From contig NZ_JADMOP010000001.1 in assembly GCF_015558785.1 (NCBI RefSeq), positions 62,001-126,000 on the forward strand: 64,000 nucleotides of DNA, given 5' to 3'. Of this stretch, positions 24,772 through 34,552 are shown in pieces. Position 1 is the stretch's first letter. The number at the start of each line of letters is the position of its first letter. A program made the translations under genes and the position numbers. A model generated the notes under the pieces. That model made no database searches and was not told where the DNA came from. It saw only the letters and a list, made by a program, of their open reading frames with translations. Source of the stretch: Collinsella aerofaciens. Lineage in GTDB: Bacteria; Actinomycetota; Coriobacteriia; Coriobacteriales; Coriobacteriaceae.

Positions 24772-27453
24772 ATGCAAAAGGAATACCTGTCCGCCGCGGC
24801 GGAGGTGCTCAGCGACCAAGGTGTCGATGAGAACCTCGGCCTGAGCGACGACGAGGCGTCGTCGCGCCTCGCTAAGACAGGCCCTAACAAGCTCGAGGAA
24901 GCCGAGAAGACGCCGCTGTGGAAGCGCTTCTTTGAGCAGATGGCAGATCCCATGGTCATCATGCTGATCGCAGCCGCGGTTATCAGCGCGCTCACGGGCC
25001 TGGTCAAGGGCGAGGCGGACTTTGCCGATGTCGCCATCATCATGTTCGTCGTTATCGTCAACTCGGTGCTGGGCGTGGTCCAGGAAGCCAAGAGCGAGGA
25101 GGCTCTCGAGGCCCTGCAGGAGATGAGCGCGGCGCAGTCCAAGGTGCTGCGCGACGGCAAGCTCGTGCACCTGCCGAGCGCCGAGCTCGTCCCCGGTGAC
25201 GTGATCATGCTCGAGGCGGGCGACTCCGTCCCGGCCGACTGCCGCGTGCTCGAGAGCGCCACGATGAAGATCGAAGAGGCCGCACTCACCGGCGAGTCCG
25301 TGCCCGTAGAGAAGCACGCCAACGTGATCGAGCTTGCCGCGGGCACCGATGACGTGCCGCTCGGCGACCGCAAGAACATGTGCTACATGGGCTCCACCGT
25401 GGTGTACGGCCGCGGCCGCGCCGTCGTGGTCGGTACCGGCATGGATACCGAGATGGGCAAGATCGCCGGCGCCCTGGCCGAGGCCAAGGAAGAGCTTACG
25501 CCGCTGCAGGTGAAGCTTGCCGAGCTCAGCCGCATCCTTACCATCATGGTGATCGTCATCTGCGTTGTGATCTTTGGCGTCGACATCATCCGCCACGGCG
25601 TAGGCAACGTCCTTACCGACCCGACTGCCCTGCTCGACACCTTTATGGTCGCCGTCTCACTCGCCGTCGCTGCCATCCCCGAGGGCCTGGTCGCCGTCGT
25701 GACCATCGTGCTGTCGCTCGGCGTGACCAAGATGGCCAAGCGCCAGGCAATCATCCGCAAGCTCTCTGCCGTCGAGACTCTCGGCTGTACGCAGACCATC
25801 TGCTCCGACAAGACCGGCACCCTTACCCAAAACAAGATGACCGTCGTCAAGCGCGAGCTCGCCGCGCCTAAGGAGAAGTTCCTGGCCGGTATGGCCCTTT
25901 GCTCCGACGCCCAGTGGGACGAGGAGCTGGGCGAGGCCGTGGGCGAGCCGACCGAGTGCGCGCTCGTCAACGACGCCGGCAAGGCTGGTCTCACCGGTCT
26001 GACTGCCGAGCACCCGCGCGTGGGCGAGGCCCCGTTCGACTCGGGCCGCAAGATGATGTCCGTGGTCGTCGAGACCCTGGACGGCGAGTACGAGCAGTAC
26101 ACCAAGGGCGCGCCCGACGTGGTAATCGGCCTGTGCACCCACATCTACGAGGGCGATAGGGTCGTCCCCCTGACCGAGGAGCGTCGCGCCGAGCTCGTGG
26201 CCGCCAACAAGGCCATGGCCGACGAGGCCTTGCGCGTGTTGGCGCTGGCAAGCCGCACCTACACCGAGGTCCCGAGCGACTGCAGCCCCGCTGCGCTCGA
26301 GCACGACCTGGTCTTCTGCGGCCTGTCCGGCATGATTGACCCTGTCCGCCCCGAGGTCGCCGACGCCATCCGCGAGGCCCACGACGCCGGTATCCGCACC
26401 GTCATGATCACGGGTGACCATATCGACACCGCCGTGGCCATTGCCAAGCAGCTGGGAATCGTCACCGATCGCAGCCAGGCCATCACCGGTGCCGACCTCG
26501 ATCGCATGAGCGACGAGGAACTCGACGCACACATCGAGGACTACGGCGTGTACGCTCGCGTCCAGCCTGAGCACAAGACCCGCATCGTCGAGGCATGGAA
26601 GTCGCGCGACCAGATTGTGGCCATGACGGGCGACGGCGTCAACGACGCCCCGTCCATCAAGCGCGCCGACATCGGCGTGGGCATGGGCATCACCGGCACC
26701 GACGTCACCAAGAACGTCGCCGACATGGTGCTCGCCGACGACAATTTCGCCACCATCATCGGTGCCTGCGAAGAGGGCCGTCGCATCTACGACAACATCC
26801 GCAAGGTCATCCAGTTCCTGCTTTCGGCTAACCTTGCCGAGGTCTTCTCGGTGTTTATCGCCACGCTCATCGGCTTTACCATCTTCCAGCCGGTGCAGCT
26901 GCTGTGGGTGAACCTGGTCACCGACTGTTTCCCCGCGCTTGCGCTGGGCATGGAGGATGCCGAGGGCGACATCATGAAGCGCAAGCCGCGCAACGCCAAG
27001 GACGGCGTCTTTGCCGGCAATATGGGTCTGGACTGCGTGGTCCAGGGCCTGATCATCACCGTGCTGGTGCTGGCGAGCTTCTTTGTGGGCGTGTACTTTG
27101 ACATGGGCTACATCCACATCGCCGATATGATCGCCGGCAATGCCGACGAGGAAGGCGTGATGATGGCGTTCATCACGCTCAACATGGTCGAGATTTTCCA
27201 CTGCTTCAATATGCGCAGCCGTCGTGCGTCGCTGTTCACCATGAAGAAGCAGAACAAGTGGCTGTGGGCTTCGGCCGCGCTGGCGCTGGTGCTGACGGTG
27301 ATCGTGACCGTGCAGCCGACGCTTGCCGAGATGTTCTTTGGCCCCGTGACGCTTGAGCTCAAGGGCGTTCTTGCCGCGCTGGGCCTGGCCTTCCTGATCA
27401 TCCCGCTGATGGAGATCTACAAGGCGATCATGCGCGCGGTCGAAAAAGAGTAA
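24772..27453 (+). CDS. Calcium-type P-type ATPase (P2 family)
   Basis: The 893-residue pump has an N-terminal cation-ATPase domain, ten predicted membrane helices, and the phosphorylation motif CSDKTGTLTQNK (about residue 345). The actuator loop TGES lies near 167, the hinge TGDGVNDAPSIKRADIG near 620, and helix M4 shows AIPEGLVAVV. M6 reads LWVNLVTDCFPALALGME, which with PEGL is the Ca2+-ATPase pattern. It would export Ca2+ or a similar divalent cation. ATG 24772 follows AGGAGGGG, the site that the leader can sequester. It is monocistronic, followed by a very large hairpin. Substrate by homology only; manganese is an alternative. Confidence 0.9.
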   Translation: MQKEYLSAAAEVLSDQGVDENLGLSDDEASSRLAKTGPNKLEEAEKTPLWKRFFEQMADPMVIMLIAAAVISALTGLVKGEADFADVAIIMFVVIVNSVLGVVQEAKSEEALEALQEMSAAQSKVLRDGKLVHLPSAELVPGDVIMLEAGDSVPADCRVLESATMKIEEAALTGESVPVEKHANVIELAAGTDDVPLGDRKNMCYMGSTVVYGRGRAVVVGTGMDTEMGKIAGALAEAKEELTPLQVKLAELSRILTIMVIVICVVIFGVDIIRHGVGNVLTDPTALLDTFMVAVSLAVAAIPEGLVAVVTIVLSLGVTKMAKRQAIIRKLSAVETLGCTQTICSDKTGTLTQNKMTVVKRELAAPKEKFLAGMALCSDAQWDEELGEAVGEPTECALVNDAGKAGLTGLTAEHPRVGEAPFDSGRKMMSVVVETLDGEYEQYTKGAPDVVIGLCTHIYEGDRVVPLTEERRAELVAANKAMADEALRVLALASRTYTEVPSDCSPAALEHDLVFCGLSGMIDPVRPEVADAIREAHDAGIRTVMITGDHIDTAVAIAKQLGIVTDRSQAITGADLDRMSDEELDAHIEDYGVYARVQPEHKTRIVEAWKSRDQIVAMTGDGVNDAPSIKRADIGVGMGITGTDVTKNVADMVLADDNFATIIGACEEGRRIYDNIRKVIQFLLSANLAEVFSVFIATLIGFTIFQPVQLLWVNLVTDCFPALALGMEDAEGDIMKRKPRNAKDGVFAGNMGLDCVVQGLIITVLVLASFFVGVYFDMGYIHIADMIAGNADEEGVMMAFITLNMVEIFHCFNMRSRRASLFTMKKQNKWLWASAALALVLTVIVTVQPTLAEMFFGPVTLELKGVLAALGLAFLIIPLMEIYKAIMRAVEKE

Positions 27454-27463
27454 CGTTCCTGTC

Positions 27464-27559
27464 CGGGCCCGACCGCCTGCGGGGTTTCCACGGGCACGTC
27501 CTCGCCGCTTTGCGGCTGCGGGATGTGCCCTTAGGAAACCCCTCCCGGCGGGCGGGCCC
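27464..27559. repeat. 96-bp imperfect hairpin after the P-ATPase gene
   Basis: GGGCCCG and CGGGCCC close the base, and GGGGTTTCC-GGGCACGTCC pairs with GGATGTGCCC-GGAAACCCC above it; the loop is GCCGC/GCGGC. No T run follows. It may be a dispersed repeat that also blocks RNA decay. Confidence 0.7.
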
Positions 27560-27618
27560 TGCGGTATCCTTGCTGGCTTTTCTCCCGTGCGGATGAAAAG
27601 GGCTGAGGGAAAGTTTGT

Positions 27619-27652
27619 GAGCTGGTCGGGCTTTGCCCGGCCAGCTCTTTTT
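27619..27652 (+). terminator. Terminator ahead of rsgA
   Basis: GAGCTGG-TCGGGC pairs with GCCCGGCCAGCTC with one bulge, followed by five T. It ends transcription from the P-ATPase gene. Confidence 0.85.
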
Positions 27653-27700
27653 GATTTAAAATACCTGCTCAGTTGTGATTTATGGTGCTGGGAGGCGCTT

Positions 27701-28885
27701 GTGGGCAAGGCTAAGGCTAAGGCGAAGAAAAAGACGACGGGGGCGCGGGCTAAGCGCGATCGTCGTCGGAAGCTTGCGACCGAGGCCCCCGCGTCTGCCG
27801 AGGAGCTGCTGGCAAGCGTACCGGGACTTGACGCGCTGCAGGACGTTCCGGCGTTTGATGACCTGCCGGTCGATGAAGCTCAGCAGGCGGCATTTGACGA
27901 CTTTTGCGCACATGCCGAGGAACCCGAGCAGATGCGGCTGGGTGCCGTTATTCGCCTGGATCGCGGGTTTCCGCTGGTGGCGACTGCCGACGATACCTTC
28001 CGCGCCGAGCATGCCGTGGGGTTTGCCAAGTCGCGCGGCGAGGACGAGGTCCTGCTGCCTGCCGTGGGCGACCGTGTGGCGGTGCGCCGCGCTCCCGGGC
28101 ACGATATGGGCGTGATTGAGTGCGTGCTGCCGCGCCGTACGAGCTTTGAGCGTTGGCGCGGCCGTGCCCGTGGAGAGCGCCAGGTGCTCTGCTCCAACGT
28201 GGATAGCGTGCTAATCGTGCAGGCGCTCGGTGCCGGTGAGGTGCTGCTCGACCGCGTGGCGCGCTCGCTGGTGTTGGCGCTTGACTGCGATGCCGAGCCG
28301 GTGGTGGTGCTTACCAAAGCTGACCGCTGCGATGCCGAGGAGCTCGAGCGCGATCTGGACCGCGTGCGCCGCCTGGTGGGTCCGGACGTGCGCGTGATCG
28401 TGACGTCCTCTGCCGAGGGCCGCGGCCTGGACGAGGTCCGTGCCTGCGTGCCTGCCGGGAGCTGCGCCATGATTCTGGGCGAGTCGGGTGCCGGCAAGTC
28501 GACGCTGCTCAATGCACTGCTGGGCCACGATACGTTGGCGACCGGCGGTGTGCGCGAACGCGACGACCAGGGCCGTCACACTACCGTCGCGCGCGTGATG
28601 GTGGCGCTGCCGGGCGACGCCGGCGTGATCGCCGATGCCCCGGGCCTGCGCAGTCTACCGCTCGTGGGTCACGAGCGGGGTCTGGCGCGCGCCTTCCCCG
28701 AGATTGTCGAGGCATCGCGCGCGTGCCGGTTTGGCGATTGCACACATACCCATGAGCCGGGCTGCGCCGTTCGCGAGGCCGAGGACGCCGGGCAGATCGA
28801 CAGCCTGCGGCTGGAAACGTTCCAAAACCTGGCGTCATCCATGCGCGTGAGCGCTCAAATACTCGATCCCGATGTTCATCTGTAA
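27701..28885 (+). CDS. rsgA: Ribosome small-subunit-dependent GTPase RsgA
   Basis: The 394-residue protein is a circularly permuted GTPase that checks late 30S ribosome assembly. Order of parts: a Lys/Ala-rich N-terminal tail longer than usual (residues 1-25), an OB fold near 90-145, then G4 TKAD (about 207), G1 GESGAGKST (about 265), G3 DAPG (about 312) and the C-terminal zinc site C-FGDC-H-HEPGC (about 347-360). GTG 27701 is preferred because GGGAGG lies 5 bases upstream and it gives a basic start. It stands alone between two terminators. Confidence 0.95.
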   Translation: MGKAKAKAKKKTTGARAKRDRRRKLATEAPASAEELLASVPGLDALQDVPAFDDLPVDEAQQAAFDDFCAHAEEPEQMRLGAVIRLDRGFPLVATADDTFRAEHAVGFAKSRGEDEVLLPAVGDRVAVRRAPGHDMGVIECVLPRRTSFERWRGRARGERQVLCSNVDSVLIVQALGAGEVLLDRVARSLVLALDCDAEPVVVLTKADRCDAEELERDLDRVRRLVGPDVRVIVTSSAEGRGLDEVRACVPAGSCAMILGESGAGKSTLLNALLGHDTLATGGVRERDDQGRHTTVARVMVALPGDAGVIADAPGLRSLPLVGHERGLARAFPEIVEASRACRFGDCTHTHEPGCAVREAEDAGQIDSLRLETFQNLASSMRVSAQILDPDVHL

Positions 28886-28903
28886 TTGATTTTTCCTATG
28901 ACA

Positions 28904-28937
28904 GCCGTCTCCCAACTGTTCGGGAGACGGCTTTTTT
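28904..28937 (+). terminator. Terminator of rsgA
   Basis: GCCGTCTCCC and GGGAGACGGC form a 10-bp stem followed by six T. Confidence 0.92.
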
Positions 28938-29137
28938 GCTGCGGAAAAGCCTCGAAACATGCAGTTTGCTGACGTGCTGGCCAAAACCTTGCCACGAGCT
29001 TGACGGGCTGGTCAGCTTTTGGTCAGCGATTGGTTTGACATCGAAAACCAAGATCGCGATTGCGCCGCTTTGCGCTCTGACCGCCCAGACAATGGTGGTA
29101 CGGGCATTCGCCCGGCACTGCCATGAGAGGAGCGGCC

Positions 29138-29797
29138 GTGAACAAGAGCAAGCGCATCGCCATCAGTCTGGTCGCGGGCGTGCTCGCTGCTCTGCTCTGC
29201 ATGGTTTACGGCTCGTCGATCCGCTCGCAAGCCGAACAGGTCCAGGCTGAGACCTTGGCCAAGTACGGTGGCGATCGCGTCGAGGTATGCGTCGCGGCGC
29301 GTGATATCGATGTGGGCGAGACCCTCGATGAGACCAATGTCATAACCCAGGAATGGCTGACGAGCCTGCTGCCGCGTGACGCGGCGACCGAGCTGCGCCA
29401 GGTGCGCGGCGACGTGACGACTTCGCGTATTCCCAAAAACGCCGTGATCTGCAATGTCTACACCAAGGCCGAGAGCCACAAGCTCGAGGTGCCTAAGGGC
29501 AAGGTCGCCGTTTCGGTGGCGGTCGATGCCGAGCACTCGGTCGGCGGTGCCACGGGCGTGGGCAGCTATGTGGACGTGTACGTGCAAAAAGATGGCGTAA
29601 CCGATCGACTGTGCGGCGCGCACGTGATCGATACCAGTGAGAATTCCGGTGCCACGCGCGAGGGCAAGATCGAATGGGTGACGCTGGCGGCTGACCCCGA
29701 AGACGTCAAGGAACTGCTGGGAGCCTCGGGCAAGGGAACGGTCAGCTTGACGATTCCCGCCACGGCGCGCGGCAAAAAGAGCGGAGGCGACGAGTGA
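29138..29797 (+). CDS. Flp pilus assembly protein CpaB/RcpC-like (SAF domain)
   Basis: The 219-residue protein has an N-terminal membrane helix (KRIAISLVAGVLAALLCMVYG) and then a SAF domain (VEVCVAARDIDVGETLDETNV and SRIPKNAVI) followed by the RcpC/CpaB domain (VSVAVDAEHSVGGATGVGSYVDVYV). In Tad systems CpaB is an early gene whose product sits at the membrane and is thought to organise the pore or bind cell wall. GTG 29138 follows AGAGGAG; ATG 29123 in frame is less well placed. It starts the Tad operon and overlaps the next start by one base. Confidence 0.88.
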   Translation: MNKSKRIAISLVAGVLAALLCMVYGSSIRSQAEQVQAETLAKYGGDRVEVCVAARDIDVGETLDETNVITQEWLTSLLPRDAATELRQVRGDVTTSRIPKNAVICNVYTKAESHKLEVPKGKVAVSVAVDAEHSVGGATGVGSYVDVYVQKDGVTDRLCGAHVIDTSENSGATREGKIEWVTLAADPEDVKELLGASGKGTVSLTIPATARGKKSGGDE

Positions 29798-31446
29798 TGA
29801 AGGCGATCTGGCTTGCGTGCTGCGCGTGCGGCGATTACGGGCTGTTGCAGCAGGAAGTCGAGGGCCGTGATGCGGGTGCACAGGTGCTTCGCGTTGGTGA
29901 CCTGGACGGGCTGGTTTCCATGGCGCGGGCGTTTCCGTCGCGCCGCGGGGCTGCCATCATCGAGGCGTCTCTGTTTGATATCGAAGATGTGCGCAAGACT
30001 GTTGCGCGCCTGACGGCCGAAGGCCGCGTGAGTCGCGTGGTCGTGTTGATAGAAGCGCTCGATCCGTCGGATATCGAGGGACTGTTTCGCGCGGGGGCGA
30101 CCGAGGTCATCGCTGCGCACAGTATATGCGGCAACGGGCGCGCGGGCGAGGGAGCGGTTGATTCCGATCGGCGCATGACGATTGAGCCCGATGCTTTTGT
30201 TGATAGGGAACCCGGGGCGCCTCGCGCTACAAGAGGCCCGCGTGTTGATGATTATGGAAAAGCGGAAGCCGAGCATGGTCGGCGCCCCCGGAACCCCCTT
30301 GTATACGATGACGCTGGAGGGCCGGCACAGCATGCTGGCGACTCCCCGGCTGTAGATATGGGATACGTGCACGGCGTGAATCTGGCGGATGAACTCGACG
30401 AAGTTGAGGGCTTTGCCGGGTGCGGCGAGTTGTCGCTGATGCGGCATGAGCAGATTGCACAGAACGAGCCTGCCTCGCAGACCGAACAAGCCGCCATGCC
30501 GGCTTGGACGCAGCGTGTGGTTGCGGCAGGGGAGACGGGGACGCTGTCGCCGACGCCCGCCCCGCCGCCTCCGATGCCGCCGGCAGACGCTGCCGCTCCG
30601 CAGCATCGAGCTCCGGTCATCTGCGCCATTTCGGGTTCGGGCGGTTGCGGCAAGTCGACGATCGTTGCCACCATGGCACACACATCGTCGCTGTTGGGCT
30701 TGCGTGCCGCCGTGCTCGACCTGGACCTGATGTTTGGAAACCTTTACGACTTGTTAGGCGTCGATGCTCCGCGCGATATGGCGGCACTTATCGAGCCGGC
30801 GGCGGCGGGCGCGCTCACCGAGCCGGATATCGTAGCCACATCGATGCGCGTGGCGCCAGGCGTTACGCTCTGGGGTCCCGTTGCGGCGCCCGAGCAAGCC
30901 GAGCTCATGGCACGTCCGGTGGAGCTACTGCTTGATGTTTTGCGTCGCGAATCCGACGTAGTCTTTATCGATACCTCGGTCTTTTGGGGCGACGCCGTGG
31001 CGGCTGCGGTGGCGGCGAGCGACCGCTGCCTGATCGTTGGCGATGCTGCGGTGTCGTCCGCGACATCGGCGTCGCGCGTCATTGAACTGGCAAGTCGAGT
31101 AGGTGTGCCGCGCACGCGCATGAGCGCCGTGTTCAACCGGTTCGGTGCGCGCGGGGCAGACGAGGACGTCGCCATGCGCTTTGAGATTGCCTGTGCGTTG
31201 AGCTCCAAGATTCGTATCGCCGATGGCGGGCAGGATCTCGCCGCGCTCATGGCGTTTGGGCGCGCTGATGAGGCAGTGGGGCAGACCAGCGCTTTTGCGA
31301 CCAGCGTGCGCGAGGCCACGCGCGAGATGCTCGTGGAACTGGGGTGCGCCGTCGGCCCTTGGAGCGATATGGTCGCCGACCGTGCAACGCGCACCGAACG
31401 CCCGCGTATCCGCCTTCCCTGGTCGCGCGAGGGTGATCAGCGATGA
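29797..31446 (+). CDS. tadZ: Tad pilus localisation ATPase TadZ/CpaE-like
   Basis: The 549-residue protein has a receiver-like N-terminal domain (residues about 1-110, with LIEALDPSDIEGLFRAGATEVI), a long disordered Pro/Ala-rich linker to about 265, and a C-terminal MinD/ParA-type ATPase (CAISGSGGCGKSTIVATMAH, then DLDLMFGNLYDLLG). TadZ places the pilus machine at the cell pole. The domain is complete. ATG 29797 overlaps the previous stop (TGATG) and a GGAGG lies 9 bases upstream. The linker is longer than in most relatives. Confidence 0.87.
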   Translation: MKAIWLACCACGDYGLLQQEVEGRDAGAQVLRVGDLDGLVSMARAFPSRRGAAIIEASLFDIEDVRKTVARLTAEGRVSRVVVLIEALDPSDIEGLFRAGATEVIAAHSICGNGRAGEGAVDSDRRMTIEPDAFVDREPGAPRATRGPRVDDYGKAEAEHGRRPRNPLVYDDAGGPAQHAGDSPAVDMGYVHGVNLADELDEVEGFAGCGELSLMRHEQIAQNEPASQTEQAAMPAWTQRVVAAGETGTLSPTPAPPPPMPPADAAAPQHRAPVICAISGSGGCGKSTIVATMAHTSSLLGLRAAVLDLDLMFGNLYDLLGVDAPRDMAALIEPAAAGALTEPDIVATSMRVAPGVTLWGPVAAPEQAELMARPVELLLDVLRRESDVVFIDTSVFWGDAVAAAVAASDRCLIVGDAAVSSATSASRVIELASRVGVPRTRMSAVFNRFGARGADEDVAMRFEIACALSSKIRIADGGQDLAALMAFGRADEAVGQTSAFATSVREATREMLVELGCAVGPWSDMVADRATRTERPRIRLPWSREGDQR

Positions 31447-32771
31447 GCCTGCAAACGAGGATTAAGGCTGCCGGCGCTGCAGCGGGGGCAGCGCCTGTAG
31501 ATGCGGGGCGTCGCCGCGCGGTGAAACGACGCACCAAGTGCGCCGTGATGGACCGCATGGGTTACGACGAAGTGGCGCGTATCAGCGCCTATATCGACCC
31601 GGCACTTGCCCGCTCGGAATTGCGTCCCGCGGTGGAGGCGGCGCTCAATGTTGAGGAACCGACCGATCTCGCGACGACCGAGCGCGAGACCATCATCGAC
31701 GAGATTTTGGATGACGTAGTGGGCCTGGGGCCGTTGCAGCCGCTCATCGAGGACGACACCGTTACCGAGATCATGATCAACGGCTGCCGCTCGGCTTTCT
31801 TTGAACGCGGCGGCGTCTTGCACCCCATCGAGCATGCGTTTGAGGATGATGAACAGATCCGTGTGCTTATCGACCGCATCATCTCGCCACTTGGCCGCCG
31901 TATCGACGAGCGCAGCCCCATCGTCAACGCCCGCCTCAAAACGGGCTATCGCGTCAACGCGGTGATTCCGCCTGTGGCGATTGACGGACCGATTCTCACC
32001 ATCCGAAAGTTCTCGGACCGCATCTGCTCGCTGGACGAGCTTGTGGGGCTGGGGTCGCTGCCGCTTTGGTATGCGCAGCTGTTGTCGTGCGCGGTGTCGC
32101 TGCGACAGGACCTGGCGGTTGCGGGAGGCACGGGATCTGGTAAGACCACCCTGCTCAACGCGTTGTCATGTGAGATTTCCACCGGCGAGCGCATCGTGAC
32201 GATCGAGGACTCTGCCGAGCTCAAGTTTGCGCATCATCCGCACGTGGTGCGTCTAGAGGCGCGCGAGGCTTCAATTGAGGGCGAGGGCGCGGTGACGATC
32301 CGCGACCTGGTGACCAATGCCCTGCGCATGCGCCCCGACCGCATCGTGGTGGGCGAGGTGCGCGGTGCCGAGTGCTGCGACATGTTGCAGGCCATGAACA
32401 CGGGCCACGACGGGTCGCTCACCACGCTTCATGCGGGTTCCGAGCAGGAGACCGTGGTGCGTCTGACGTTGCTTGCACGTTATGGCATCGATCTGCCGAG
32501 CGAGCTCATCGAAGAGCAGATTGCCATGGCGCTCGACGGCATCGTGATGTCCGAGCGCCACGCCGATGGCAGGCGCTTCGTCTCCTCGTATTCGGGGGTG
32601 CGTCGCGCCGCGTCGGGCGGCGTAGAGCTCGAGCGCTATGTGACTTTCGATGCCGCCGAGCGCACCTGGACGCTTGACCGCGAGCCGCCGTTTATCGCAG
32701 AAGGCCTGCGGTCGGGGACGCTCACACAAGAGGAGGTGGACGAATGGAGGTCGCTGTGCCCCTCGTCGTAG
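31443..32771 (+). CDS. tadA: Tad pilus secretion ATPase TadA/CpaF
   Basis: The 442-residue hexameric motor energises pilin assembly. Landmarks: [18 protein letters not shown] (residues about 83-101), the Walker A loop [15 protein letters not shown] near 230, [10 protein letters not shown] (Asp box) near 256, [15 protein letters not shown] near 298 (Walker B) and [16 protein letters not shown] near 320 with the His box. It overlaps tadZ by 4 bases (ATGA) and is overlapped by tadB by 28 bases, showing tight translational coupling. Confidence 0.95.
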   Translation: MSLQTRIKAAGAAAGAAPVDAGRRRAVKRRTKCAVMDRMGYDEVARISAYIDPALARSELRPAVEAALNVEEPTDLATTERETIIDEILDDVVGLGPLQPLIEDDTVTEIMINGCRSAFFERGGVLHPIEHAFEDDEQIRVLIDRIISPLGRRIDERSPIVNARLKTGYRVNAVIPPVAIDGPILTIRKFSDRICSLDELVGLGSLPLWYAQLLSCAVSLRQDLAVAGGTGSGKTTLLNALSCEISTGERIVTIEDSAELKFAHHPHVVRLEAREASIEGEGAVTIRDLVTNALRMRPDRIVVGEVRGAECCDMLQAMNTGHDGSLTTLHAGSEQETVVRLTLLARYGIDLPSELIEEQIAMALDGIVMSERHADGRRFVSSYSGVRRAASGGVELERYVTFDAAERTWTLDREPPFIAEGLRSGTLTQEEVDEWRSLCPSS

Positions 32772-33670
32772 GGGGTTTGGCAGGGTTTTCTGCCGCGGTG
32801 GCGTGCGGGGCGGAGCCTCGTGTGTCGCGCGTGCCGCCGGCGGAACTGGTCAGCCATGCGCTTGAGTCGGTTGCCGAGAGGCTGCCGCGCGAGTTGGTAG
32901 AAAACGACCTGCTAAAAAAGATTACCCGCTCCTGGGCGGCGCTGGTTCCAGCACATCGCCTTGGCCTTGTTATCGAGGATGACGAGGCGCGCCTGGCATG
33001 CTTGCTGCTATCGAGTGGTGTCTGCGGCATTGCCCTGACTGTCGTATCGCTGTCGCCCATCGGCTTTGTCCTGGGGCTGCTCGCACCGTTTGGCGTAGGC
33101 GCCGCTCGCGACACCTTCGACCGTCGCCGCGAGCAACACGATGTGGAAGAAGCCATGCCCGAGGCCTTTACGGCACTCTCTATGTCGCTCGCCTCGGGTC
33201 ATTCGCTGGCCCAGGGCATGAGGTTTGTGGGAACTCACGCGCAAGAGCCAGTGCATACCGAGTTTTTGCGCGTGGCGACGGCGATCGACTGCGGCGTCTC
33301 GGCGACTGATGCGTTGGATGACCTACTCGACCGTATCGATGCCCCCGGCCTTTCGCTTGTCACCTTGGCGCTCAAGGTGTCGCAGCGAACCGGTGCCCCG
33401 CTTGCCGACCTGTTGTCCGAGGCGTCGAGCATGGTGGGGGAGCGCATTGAGCTCAAGCGCCGCCTGGATGTTAAGACGTCGCAGGCTCGCATGTCTGCGC
33501 ATATGGTCGCGGCGATGCCGGCGGGCATGTGCGCGGTGTTGGCGCTGCTTTCGGCAGATTTTCGTCGCGGTCTTGCGACGCCTGCCGGTGCGGGCGCTGT
33601 GGTGCTGGGTCTAGCCCTCAACGTCGTTGCCCTGGTGGTTATCCGGCGCATTATGCGGGTGGAGCTATGA
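32744..33670 (+). CDS. tadB: Tad inner-membrane platform protein TadB
   Basis: The 308-residue protein is a type II secretion F-domain platform subunit. Two hydrophobic stretches at residues about 90-125 are followed by the T2SSF core at about 140-260 (MPEAFTALSMSLASGHSLAQGMRF, with a second half GERIELKRRLDVKTSQARMSA) and a C-terminal hydrophobic pair (VVLGLALNVVALVVIRRIM). With TadC it forms the membrane platform for TadA. Start overlaps tadA by 28 bases; GGAGG lies upstream. Confidence 0.92.
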   Translation: MEVAVPLVVGGLAGFSAAVACGAEPRVSRVPPAELVSHALESVAERLPRELVENDLLKKITRSWAALVPAHRLGLVIEDDEARLACLLLSSGVCGIALTVVSLSPIGFVLGLLAPFGVGAARDTFDRRREQHDVEEAMPEAFTALSMSLASGHSLAQGMRFVGTHAQEPVHTEFLRVATAIDCGVSATDALDDLLDRIDAPGLSLVTLALKVSQRTGAPLADLLSEASSMVGERIELKRRLDVKTSQARMSAHMVAAMPAGMCAVLALLSADFRRGLATPAGAGAVVLGLALNVVALVVIRRIMRVEL

Positions 33671-34308
33671 GCGCCCTGGTTGCAGTTGTGGCTTGCCTGT
33701 GTGCCCTGAGTGTATTTGTCGCGACGGGTTTGGATCGGGCGGATGCGCGCAAGATCGCAGGGGCCTGCAAGCGCGAGGCGGTGCTGGTCGCTGCCGCGGG
33801 TCGCTCGGTGGTCGATGCCCTGACCGCGCGAGTGAAGGGCGCGGTTGGAGCGGGCGGCCCGGCGCGAGTGTCGCTCGGCGAAGTGTCCGAGATGATCGAT
33901 GTTGTGCGCTTGGGTCTTTCGGCCGGCCTTTCGTTTGATGCGGCGCTTGAGATTTTCTGCGCCAACCGCCGGTCAGTGCTGGCTCTTCGCCTTGAGCGGG
34001 CCTGCATGGCGTGGCAGGTGGGCGTGGGCACGCGTGAGGACGAGTTGTTGGCCGCCGCGCGCGACCTGGACGTGCGAGCGCTCGAGACCTTTGCCATTAC
34101 GGTGGGGCAGGCACTCGCCCTGGGTGCCCCACTTGCCGAGACACTGGCCGCTCAAAGTCGCGAGATCCGTGCGGCTCATCGCGCCGCGGTCGAGCGCGAG
34201 ATTGAGCGTGCGCCCGTCAAGCTGCTGATTCCCACCGGCACGCTCATCTTGCCGGCGTTGCTTCTGTCCATATTGGGCCCGCTGCTGGGAGCAGGCGGGA
34301 TGATGTAG
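33667..34308 (+). CDS. tadC: Tad inner-membrane platform protein TadC
   Basis: This is the second platform subunit, 213 residues. It begins with a membrane helix (ALVAVVACLCALSVFVATG), contains the T2SSF motif VRLGLSAGLSFDAALEIFCA and ends in a hydrophobic pair (LLIPTGTLILPALLLSILGPLLG). It is shorter than many TadC proteins, mainly in the N-terminal part. ATG 33667 overlaps the tadB stop by 4 bases. Confidence 0.88.
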   Translation: MSALVAVVACLCALSVFVATGLDRADARKIAGACKREAVLVAAAGRSVVDALTARVKGAVGAGGPARVSLGEVSEMIDVVRLGLSAGLSFDAALEIFCANRRSVLALRLERACMAWQVGVGTREDELLAAARDLDVRALETFAITVGQALALGAPLAETLAAQSREIRAAHRAAVEREIERAPVKLLIPTGTLILPALLLSILGPLLGAGGMM

Positions 34309-34318
34309 GGAGGAATAC

Positions 34319-34552
34319 ATGAACACGATGACTGACGCTGCTGGCAAGGTCCAGGGCTGGGCGTTTTGCCGGGCGGCACATGTTCGTCAGCGCGCCAAGG
34401 AGCTACTGCAGGAGGAGAGTGCACAGGGTACCACCGAGTATGCCATCTTGGTCGGCGTGCTCGTGGTGATCGCGATTATCGCCATCGTCGCATTTAAGGG
34501 CAAGGTCCAAGATCTATGGAACGCTATCAGCGAGGGCATCAACAGCCTGTAG
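34319..34552 (+). CDS. flp: Flp-type pilin
   Basis: The 77-residue prepilin has a 36-residue basic and polar leader, then a type IVb processing site Gly before TTEYAILVGVLVVIAIIAIV; the Glu at mature position 3 and hydrophobic helix fit Flp pilins. Cleavage after Gly would release a 40-residue pilin. GGGAGGAA lies before ATG 34319, the best ribosome site of the cluster, as expected for the abundant subunit. The prepilin peptidase gene is not in the window. Confidence 0.87.
   Translation: MNTMTDAAGKVQGWAFCRAAHVRQRAKELLQEESAQGTTEYAILVGVLVVIAIIAIVAFKGKVQDLWNAISEGINSL

Noticed and set aside
27587-27700. Longer start for rsgA at 27587
   Set aside because: It would translate through a rho-independent terminator; GTG 27701 has a proper ribosome site.
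25657-27708. 683-codon open frame opposite the P-ATPase gene
   Set aside because: Antisense shadow rich in His, Asp and Gly; the sense frame has all P-ATPase motifs.
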